Positions 1-3,771 of a stretch of 5,402 bases of DNA are shown here, piece by piece. The translations under genes were made by a program, and so were the position numbers. The notes beneath the pieces are model-generated. The model was not told where the DNA came from. It was given only the letters and a program-made list of their open reading frames with translations, and searched no databases. The first letter of the stretch is position 1; the number at the start of each line of letters is the position of its first letter. Source of the DNA: an uncultured Tissierellia bacterium (GTDB taxonomy: Bacteria > Bacillota > Clostridia > Tissierellales > Peptoniphilaceae); assembly GCA_947278105.1 (NCBI GenBank), contig CAMYOR010000078.1, positions 1 to 5,402 on the forward strand, given 5' to 3'.

Positions 1-41
1 GATTCCCATAATTCTGATTCAAGTTTTCTTATATTAATCAT
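1..41 (-). CDS. 5' end of a probable type I restriction-modification methylase subunit (HsdM-like), runs off the window
   Basis: Only the first 13 codons plus two bases lie in the window. They read MINIRKLESELWE and then a serine codon. This resembles the start of HsdM N-terminal domains, which often read like KLESxLWxAADxLRxxSKL. HsdM uses S-adenosylmethionine to methylate adenine in the recognition sequence and works in a complex with HsdS and HsdR. The start is supported by a GAGG (about 52-55) roughly ten bases upstream. It is also supported by an ATGA overlap with the stop codon of the broken helix-turn-helix reading frame, a spacing typical of translational coupling. The methylase motifs (NPPY, FxGxG) would lie outside the window, so the assignment rests on a short N-terminal likeness and on context. 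It could be another protein. Confidence 0.42.
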   Translation of the reverse strand, partial: MINIRKLESELWE

Positions 42-172
42 TTCGATTTTTCCTCTGCTATAAATTCCAAAATATCATTGGGCGTGCAGTGTAAAGCTAT
101 ACAGATGCCTTCCGCTTTATTTTCTTAATTCAAACTATCACGATTTTGTGAATATATCAACGATATAAAGAC
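38..172 (-). pseudogene. Remnant of a small XRE-family helix-turn-helix regulator
   Basis: The frame ending in TGA at 38-40 encodes a 28-codon tail containing GICIALHCTPNDILEFI. This is the typical last helix of small XRE/Cro-type DNA-binding proteins (compare ICxALxCTPNDILE). Reading upstream in the same frame gives ISLIYSQNRDSLN, which would fit the recognition helix and the following loop. The frame is interrupted by TAA at 125-127 and closed by TAG at 173-175, and no start codon with a ribosome binding site precedes it. The residues LVDKG in another frame, near 210-225, may be more of the same gene, which would imply a frameshift as well. Its stop overlaps the next start as ATGA, so it was probably the first gene of that operon and perhaps its regulator. 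The tail is well supported; that the gene is decayed rather than misread is inference. Confidence 0.55.
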
Positions 173-175
173 CTA

Positions 176-300
176 ACTGCACTGGCATATAGCACATTAA
201 AAAGTCACCTTTGTCGACAAGATTTATGTTGAAAAATCTGAAAAGATAGCAGGAACAAGAACCAAGAAACAAACCATATGGATACAATGGAATTACATCG
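176..300. other. AT-rich spacer without a supported gene
   Basis: No reading frame here has both a ribosome binding site and a recognisable product. A 10-bp palindrome TTGTCGACAA lies at 211-220. The LVDKG-encoding stretch nearby may be a decayed N-terminal part of the helix-turn-helix remnant to its left. I find no clear promoter for the left-edge genes. Confidence 0.4.
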
Positions 301-323
301 ATGGAGTTGATATTCCACTCCAT
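301..323. repeat. Inverted repeat, 7-bp arms
   Basis: The arms ATGGAGT (301-307) and ACTCCAT (317-323) are perfect complements around a 9-base loop. No T-run follows on either strand, so it is not a convincing terminator by itself. It lies just beyond the T-rich tail of the ribosomal operon terminator. It may act as a 3' end stabiliser for read-through transcripts, or it may be chance in AT-rich sequence. Confidence 0.35.
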
Positions 324-366
324 AAATAAAATCGGCGTAACCAGTATTGCTGCCGATTACGCCGAT
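322..366 (-). terminator. Intrinsic terminator of the infC-rpmI-rplT operon
   Basis: On the minus strand a perfect 10-bp stem, ATCGGCGTAA (366 to 357) with TTACGCCGAT (340 to 331), encloses a 16-base loop and is followed by TTTTATTTAT. It begins 86 bases past the rplT stop, with no other gene between. The GC-rich stem base followed by a T-rich tract is the standard form of a factor-independent terminator. In the plus direction the stem is followed only by AATTATTTA, so it is much less likely to act that way. Confidence 0.8.
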
Positions 367-372
367 AATTAT

Positions 373-391
373 TTAGGAATTAAATCCCTAA
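373..391 (-). repeat. Small hairpin between rplT and its terminator
   Basis: On the minus strand this 19-base stretch folds into an 8-bp stem, TTAGGGAT with ATTCCTAA, including one G-T wobble, around a 3-base loop. No T-run follows it on that strand. It lies inside the 3' untranslated region of the ribosomal operon, just ahead of the main terminator, and may protect the transcript end. Function is unknown. Confidence 0.3.
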
Positions 392-451
392 GTGAATGCC
401 CCTTAAGGTTCCTTTTTTTCTCAAACTTTTCTATCAACCGTCCGCTGATGA

Positions 452-796
452 TTATTTAACCATTTCAACTAAATTTTTAAAATTTTCCGGCTGTTGGATT
501 GCCATCTCCGATAAAACCTTGCGATTGAGGTTGATATCTTTCTCTTTAAGACCATGCATAAAGGTCGAATAGTTAATTCCGTTGGCCCGGCAGGCAGCAT
601 TGATTCTTGCAATCCAGAGACGGCGGAATTGGCGTTTGCGCTGCTTACGTCCAACATAGGAATAGCTTAAAGATTTAATGACAGCCTGTTTTGCTGTCCG
701 AAATAAAGTATGCTTGGAACCATAATAACCCTTCGCTTGCTTAAGGATTTTCTTATGATTTTTTTTGGCGTTGACTCCGCCCTTTACTCTTGCCAT
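452..796 (-). CDS. rplT: 50S ribosomal protein L20
   Basis: The 114-residue product is a full-length L20, close to the usual 115-119. It starts MARVKGGVNAKKNHKKILK and has the highly basic N-terminal extension that threads into 23S rRNA. It also contains the family signature RKRQFRRLWIARINAA (residues about 53-68) and the globular C-terminal domain. L20 is an early assembly protein of the large subunit and, in Bacillota, also represses its own operon by binding the infC leader RNA. The ATG is preceded by GGATGGAGAG at suitable distance. The gene is last in the infC-rpmI-rplT unit, 23 bases after rpmI, and is followed by an intrinsic terminator. Nothing looks damaged. Confidence 0.98.
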   Translation of the reverse strand: MARVKGGVNAKKNHKKILKQAKGYYGSKHTLFRTAKQAVIKSLSYSYVGRKQRKRQFRRLWIARINAACRANGINYSTFMHGLKEKDINLNRKVLSEMAIQQPENFKNLVEMVK

Positions 797-819
797 AATT
801 TCTCTCCATCCTAAAAGTC

Positions 820-1023
820 TTAACGAGGCAGCATCTGATCAATGCGTTTCATATCGCTCTTATCCACCACTGTGCTCTTGCGAAGCTTACGAATGGTCTT
901 TTGAGCCAGATGCCCAGTGATATGGTTCATGCCGGCGTGCCAGCGCTTTAATTTGCCGGAACCCGTACGCTTAAAGCGCTTCGCAGAAGCGCGATGTGTT
1001 TTCATTTTAATTTTGTTCGCCAT
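820..1023 (-). CDS. rpmI: 50S ribosomal protein L35
   Basis: The 67-residue product contains KMKTHRASAKRFKRTGSGKLKR (given here only as the family's landmark KTHRxxAKRFKxTGSGK) and is rich in lysine and arginine, as expected of this small 23S rRNA-binding protein. Two adjacent ATGs, at 1026-1024 and 1023-1021, follow the strong AAGGAGG at 1035-1029. The second leaves 5 bases after GGAGG against 2 for the first, so I chose the second; choosing the first adds one methionine. A third ATG at 1005-1003 would give a start like MKTHR but has no ribosome binding site. The gene begins inside the end of infC (17-base overlap), which suggests translational coupling, and is followed 23 bases later by rplT. 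Confidence 0.96.
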   Translation of the reverse strand: MANKIKMKTHRASAKRFKRTGSGKLKRWHAGMNHITGHLAQKTIRKLRKSTVVDKSDMKRIDQMLPR

Positions 1024-1546
1024 CATTTCCTCCTTGCGTATCCGGATTAGGGTTCAAGACCATGACCATATTCCGGCCTTCCATTTTTGGCTTTTTGTCG
1101 ACCACACAGACATCACCTAAGATTTTGACTAAATCTTCCAGAACTTTTTCGCCCTGGATGGTGTGGCCCATTTCTCGGCCGCGGAAACGAACCGTGACCT
1201 TGACATCATCCCCATCCTCCAGAATTTCCCGAATCTTATTGGATTTGGTTTCCAGATCGTGAGAATCAATCCTTGGGGAAAAGCGCATTTCGCGAGTTTC
1301 TTTCATCTTCTGCTTTTTGCGCTGTTCTTTTTGCTTTTTTAAGGTGTCGTACCGGTATTTGCCATAATCCATGAGCTTGGCCACAGGGGGCTTGGCACTG
1401 GGGGCCATCAGGACAAGGTCAACTGATTTTTCCTCTGCCATAGCCAGGGCTTCCTCGATGGAAAAAATCCCGACTTGTTCACCGTCATCATCAATGAGGC
1501 GGACACTTTTAGCCCGGATTTCCTCATTAATTGCCAATTCTTTAAT
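1007..1546 (-). CDS. infC: Translation initiation factor IF-3, probable AUU start
   Basis: IF3 binds the 30S subunit, blocks premature joining of 50S and checks the start codon and initiator tRNA. The product (179 residues from the ATT start) has the N-terminal domain with the signature INEEIRAKSVRLID and AKPPVAKLMDYGKYRY. A lysine-rich linker helix follows (KKQKEQRKKQKMKE). The C-terminal domain has RFRGREMGH and a PKMEGRNMVMVL ending, so the length and domains are complete. In-frame ATT at 1546-1544 lies 6 bases after GGAGG (1557-1553). The next candidate, TTG at 1537-1535, lies 15 bases away and would cut the usual residues before INE. AUU is the known start of infC in E. coli and other bacteria, where it permits autoregulation by IF3. 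The tail (NPNPDTQGGNDGEQN) extends over the rpmI start. It is first in the operon. Confidence 0.96.
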   Translation of the reverse strand: MKELAINEEIRAKSVRLIDDDGEQVGIFSIEEALAMAEEKSVDLVLMAPSAKPPVAKLMDYGKYRYDTLKKQKEQRKKQKMKETREMRFSPRIDSHDLETKSNKIREILEDGDDVKVTVRFRGREMGHTIQGEKVLEDLVKILGDVCVVDKKPKMEGRNMVMVLNPNPDTQGGNDGEQN

Positions 1547-1550
1547 AGCG

Positions 1551-1558
1551 CACCTCCC
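1551..1558 (-). promoter_or_regulatory. infC ribosome binding site that decides the ATT start
   Basis: On the minus strand GGGAGGTG contains a full GGAGG (1557 to 1553). It is separated by TGCGCT (6 bases) from ATT at 1546-1544. The only other nearby in-frame candidate is TTG at 1537-1535, which is 15 bases away. The spacing therefore favours initiation at ATT. Confidence 0.8.
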
Positions 1559-1573
1559 AATATCTTACAAGTA

Positions 1574-1598
1574 TAAAAAAAGCGGGCAAGCGCCCACT
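1574..1598 (-). terminator. Intrinsic terminator (attenuator) in the infC leader
   Basis: The minus strand has AGTGGGC, loop GCTT, GCCCGCT (7 bp including one G-U pair), followed at once by seven or more T residues. It lies ahead of infC and downstream of its promoter, with no complete gene between, so its role must be premature termination. Its 5' arm is also complementary to 1670-1678 in the same leader, which gives the alternative antiterminated fold. Confidence 0.82.
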
Positions 1599-1694
1599 GT
1601 CCTCATAAGGTCAGGAAATTCTTCCCTTGCCATTTAAGAATAACCGATCGTCTCGCAGCCGTCGGTGAGAGTGGGAGCTCTACTTCACTTGCTT

Positions 1695-1723
1695 AGTATA
1701 AGGTTTGCCGGAGACCCTGTCAA
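1695..1723 (-). promoter_or_regulatory. Sigma-A type promoter of infC-rpmI-rplT
   Basis: On the minus strand a perfect -35 TTGACA (1723 to 1718), a 17-bp spacer and -10 TATACT (1700 to 1695, five of six matches). The predicted start is near 1688. This is a near-consensus promoter, as expected for a ribosomal operon whose output is trimmed by attenuation. Confidence 0.88.
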
Positions 1724-1732
1724 GGAGAAAGA

Positions 1733-1761
1733 TTGCCTGGAGGAGATTTTCTGAATATAAT
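1733..1761 (+). promoter_or_regulatory. Sigma-A type promoter of the methyltransferase-pheST unit
   Basis: -35 TTGCCT (1733-1738, four of six matches), exactly 17 bp of spacer, and a perfect -10 TATAAT (1756-1761). The predicted start is near 1768, giving a leader of about 38 nt. Its -35 box is only 9 bp from the -35 box of the divergent infC promoter, so the two are back to back without overlap. Confidence 0.78.
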
Positions 1762-1778
1762 TTGAATATCTGAGAAAG

Positions 1779-1796
1779 TTCTGAAAATTTTCAGAA
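1779..1796. repeat. Perfect 18-bp palindrome in the leader of the methyltransferase-pheST unit
   Basis: TTCTGAAAATTTTCAGAA is fully self-complementary. It lies just downstream of the predicted transcription start and runs into the ribosome binding region AAAGGG (1795-1800) ahead of the ATG. As DNA it could be an operator for a dimeric regulator. As RNA it could form a 7-bp hairpin with loop AAUU beside the ribosome binding site. Which, if either, is unknown; no T-run follows it, so it is not a terminator. Confidence 0.6.
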
Positions 1797-1805
1797 AGGG
1801 AAAAG

Positions 1806-2642
1806 ATGATGCGCTCCATTGAATCGGCTCAAAATATAAAATATAAGGGATGGAAACAGCTTCTTACTCCCAGGGGAAGAAAAAAGGAAGGGGCCTTTTT
1901 GGTAGAAAGCCGAAAACTTACGGCAGAAGCCCTTTTGGCGGGTCTTGAGCTGGAAACCTTGATTTTTCGCATGTCGGATGCGAATCTTTTAAAAGACAAG
2001 CTTTTGGACCATTTAATAAAAAGAGGACAAATCGAAAGGGATCCATTAGATGAGCTTTTTGATCGGGCTTTTGTTCTTCCGGATTCCCTTTTTTCCAAAA
2101 TTTCTCAAATGGAAGCCTCAGACGGAGTCCTGGCTGTTATTAAGGGAAGTCTGAAAAAAAGTTTTTCTGAGGAAGAAGGAAAGGCCATCAAGGGGAAGTG
2201 TATTCTTCTGGATCATATTCAGGATCCGGGAAACGCCGGGGCAATCCTTCGCTCGGCAGAAGCCTTTGGATTCGGGCCGATCCTTCTGGTGGATTGTGTG
2301 GACGTCGAGAATGAAAAATGCCTCCGATCTTCGATGGGAGCAGCGTTTCGCCTGGACCTTTATTCCCTAAGCGAAGACCAGGCCCTGTCCCTAAAAAAGA
2401 ACCCATGCCTCCCCTGGTACGGGGCGGATATGGAGGGGGAGGACTATCGAACCTTGGAAGTCCCCGAAAGCCTGATGCTTCTCATTGGCAACGAGGGCCA
2501 GGGCCTTCGCCCTTCTTTTGAGAAGGCCCTGGAAAAGAGGGTGTCCATTCCCATGAACGAGCCGGTGGAATCTTTAAATGCGGCCATTTCCGCTTCAATA
2601 TTAATGGCTAGTTTTCGTTATTTTGCCCTTAAAGGATTATAA
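1806..2642 (+). CDS. SpoU/TrmH-family RNA 2'-O-ribose methyltransferase
   Basis: The product (278 residues) is a complete SPOUT-class enzyme that would transfer methyl from S-adenosylmethionine to a ribose 2'-OH in rRNA or tRNA. The N-terminal part (about 10-115) fits the substrate-binding domain, with GAFLVESRKLTAEAL (residues 29-43). The catalytic knot domain shows all three motifs: motif 1 DPGNAGAILRSAEA (140-153, Asn143 and Arg149), motif 2 IGNEGQGL (227-234), and motif 3 SIPMNEPVESLNAAISASI (247-265, Asn258). Two ATGs lie side by side (1806 and 1809) after AAAGGG; I use the first. It has its own promoter and lies 77 bp ahead of pheS, the same neighbourhood as ysgA-pheST in Bacillus subtilis. 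The exact nucleotide it modifies cannot be told from sequence, so I give no symbol. Confidence 0.93.
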   Translation: MMRSIESAQNIKYKGWKQLLTPRGRKKEGAFLVESRKLTAEALLAGLELETLIFRMSDANLLKDKLLDHLIKRGQIERDPLDELFDRAFVLPDSLFSKISQMEASDGVLAVIKGSLKKSFSEEEGKAIKGKCILLDHIQDPGNAGAILRSAEAFGFGPILLVDCVDVENEKCLRSSMGAAFRLDLYSLSEDQALSLKKNPCLPWYGADMEGEDYRTLEVPESLMLLIGNEGQGLRPSFEKALEKRVSIPMNEPVESLNAAISASILMASFRYFALKGL

Positions 2643-2719
2643 TAAGAAAAACAGGCAAAAACTATTGTCAACACAATATGCTTGACTAGATCAAAATGAG
2701 ATCGGACTGAGGAGGGATT

Positions 2720-3757
2720 ATGCTGGAAAAATTAAATCTGCTCATTGAAGATGCCCTAAGCCGGGTGCAGGAGGCCTCGTCAGAAGAAGAACTGAATAAT
2801 ATCCGCGTGGAGGTCCTAGGGAAAAAGGGAAGCCTGACAGAAGTATTAAAGAACCTGAAGGACCTGCCAAAAGAAGAAAAGAAAGCGGTTGGCCAGCAGG
2901 CAAACCTGGGAAAGCAAAAGCTCTATGAAGCCATTAATGAAAGAAGGGTTGAGCTGATCGAATCGGCCTCCGTTATTGACGGGGAAATTGATTTTACCCG
3001 TCCGGGAACGCTTCCGGTCCAAGGGGCCCTTCATCCGATCACGCAGATGGCTTATGACTTAAATGATGCCTTTCTTTCTTTGGGCTTTGAGATTTTTTCC
3101 GAAGACGACATTTCCAGCGAAAAGTACATTTTTGATAATCTGAATTTTCCAAGTAACCACCCTGCCCGGGAAACCATGGATACCTACTGGATTAAGGGCA
3201 CAGAAGATAAGCACGGGTGCGACCGGCTGGCTCTTCGCCCCCATCTCACCGGAGCCTCTGTCCGTTACCTCAAGAAGCATGGGGCGCCCGCCCGCTTCAT
3301 CTATCCCGGCAGCGTCTTTCGCAATGAAACCACCGATGCCAAGCATGAAAGGGCCTTTAGCCAATATGAGGCCCTTATTGTCGACAAGGACTTCTCCTTT
3401 GCCTCCGGCCAGCTTTTGATTGATACCATTTTGGAAAAAGTTTTTGGGCGGCCGATCAAAACTCGGATGAGAGCCGGATTTTTCCCCTTTGTTGAACCCG
3501 GATTTGAAATTGATATGCAGTGCCAGGTTTGCGGAGGAAAGGGCTGCAAGGTCTGCCATCATGAAGGCTGGCTGGAAGTGATGCCTGGAGGATCTCCCCA
3601 TCCCAATGTCCTAAAGGCAGCCGGGCTTGATCCCCGCATCTGGTCCGGATTTTATATTAATATCGGATTAGACCGTCTTGTGATGATGCGATACGGGGTA
3701 GAAGACGTTCGCCTTTTCCATTCCTGTGATCTTCGATTCCTGAAGCAATTCCGTTAA
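2720..3757 (+). CDS. pheS: Phenylalanyl-tRNA synthetase alpha subunit, with a divergent substrate pocket
   Basis: The 345-residue product matches usual bacterial PheS length. With PheT it forms the (alpha-beta)2 enzyme that charges tRNA-Phe with phenylalanine. Residues 1-85 form the tRNA-binding coiled coil. The class II core follows: HPITQMAYDLNDAFLSLGFE (motif 1, 105-124), DTYW (154-157), VFRNETTDAKHERAFSQYE (motif 2 with Arg201, Gln215, Glu217), FPFVEPG (255-261), CxxC-x4-CxxC (Cys268, 271, 276, 279) and GLDRL (motif 3, 316-320). Three spots differ from common bacterial PheS: RPHLTGASVR (173-182) where RTHTSPxQxR is usual, GGSPHP (290-295) for GAGMVHP, and GFYINIG (310-316) for GFAFGxG. 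The ATG follows GAGGAGGG closely; pheT begins 14 bases after the stop. It remains PheS by every landmark, but a distinct subtype. Confidence 0.95.
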   Translation: MLEKLNLLIEDALSRVQEASSEEELNNIRVEVLGKKGSLTEVLKNLKDLPKEEKKAVGQQANLGKQKLYEAINERRVELIESASVIDGEIDFTRPGTLPVQGALHPITQMAYDLNDAFLSLGFEIFSEDDISSEKYIFDNLNFPSNHPARETMDTYWIKGTEDKHGCDRLALRPHLTGASVRYLKKHGAPARFIYPGSVFRNETTDAKHERAFSQYEALIVDKDFSFASGQLLIDTILEKVFGRPIKTRMRAGFFPFVEPGFEIDMQCQVCGGKGCKVCHHEGWLEVMPGGSPHPNVLKAAGLDPRIWSGFYINIGLDRLVMMRYGVEDVRLFHSCDLRFLKQFR

Positions 3758-3763
3758 GGAGGG
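3756..3763 (+). promoter_or_regulatory. pheT ribosome binding site overlapping the pheS stop
   Basis: AAGGAGGG begins within the TAA of pheS (3755-3757) and lies 8 bases before the pheT ATG (3772). Ribosomes finishing pheS would sit on it, which suggests coupled synthesis of the two subunits. Confidence 0.75.
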
Positions 3764-3771
3764 CCTGACAA

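Larger units (their letters stand above)
1547..1690 (-). promoter_or_regulatory. infC operon leader RNA, candidate L20-type autoregulatory attenuator
   Basis: About 140 nt separate the predicted transcription start (near 1688) from the infC start. In RNA order I see a segment GCUCCCACU (1678 to 1670), a hairpin ACCGA/UCGGU (1666-1662 with 1647-1643), and a hairpin AUUCUU/AAGAAU (1641-1636 with 1623-1618). An intrinsic terminator and the infC ribosome binding site follow. The GCUCCCACU segment can pair with AGUGGGCGC (1598 to 1590), 8 of 9 pairs, which would destroy the terminator stem. This is the logic of the Bacillota L20 leader, where L20 binding to a 23S rRNA mimic favours termination. 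I infer L20 as ligand from the operon and layout, not from a covariance match. Confidence 0.72.

Noticed and set aside
138..323. A 61-residue minus-strand reading frame starting MEWNINSIDVIPLYPYG
   Set aside because: No ribosome binding site, start inside the terminator tail, no recognisable family. Part of it may be a frame-shifted piece of the helix-turn-helix remnant, but it is not a gene as it stands.
376..419. Plus-strand terminator-like structure: GGAA...TTCC with inner CCTAAG/CTTAAGG, followed by T7
   Set aside because: The stem is weak and has a bulge and an internal loop, and no plus-strand gene lies to its left in the window that it could serve.
1565..1633. A 22-codon leader reading frame in the infC leader (MAREEFPDLMRTVGACPLFLYL)
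   Set aside because: It overlaps the terminator like a leader peptide but has no Shine-Dalgarno and no run of a regulatory amino acid. Its codons are explained by the RNA structure.
2188..2521. Glycine- and proline-rich reading frames on both strands inside the methyltransferase gene
   Set aside because: They lie in other frames of a gene with all three SpoU motifs intact and show no start signal of their own.
2664..2677. Small inverted repeat ATTGT-CAAC-ACAAT between the methyltransferase gene and pheS
   Set aside because: Five AT-rich base pairs with no T-run; easily due to chance.
2665..2692. Possible internal promoter before pheS (TTGTCA, 16 bp, TAGATC)
   Set aside because: The -10 box matches only three of six positions; TTGACT at 2682-2687 has no -10 box at the right distance. 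Not strong enough to call.
3524..3558. CxxC-GGKG-CxxC cluster in PheS as evidence of a fused zinc domain
   Set aside because: The same cysteine cluster occurs in many ordinary PheS proteins, so it is not a fusion or novelty.
3059..3601. A 180-residue minus-strand reading frame opposite pheS
   Set aside because: Long only because of the codon pattern of pheS on the other strand; no ribosome binding site or family resemblance.
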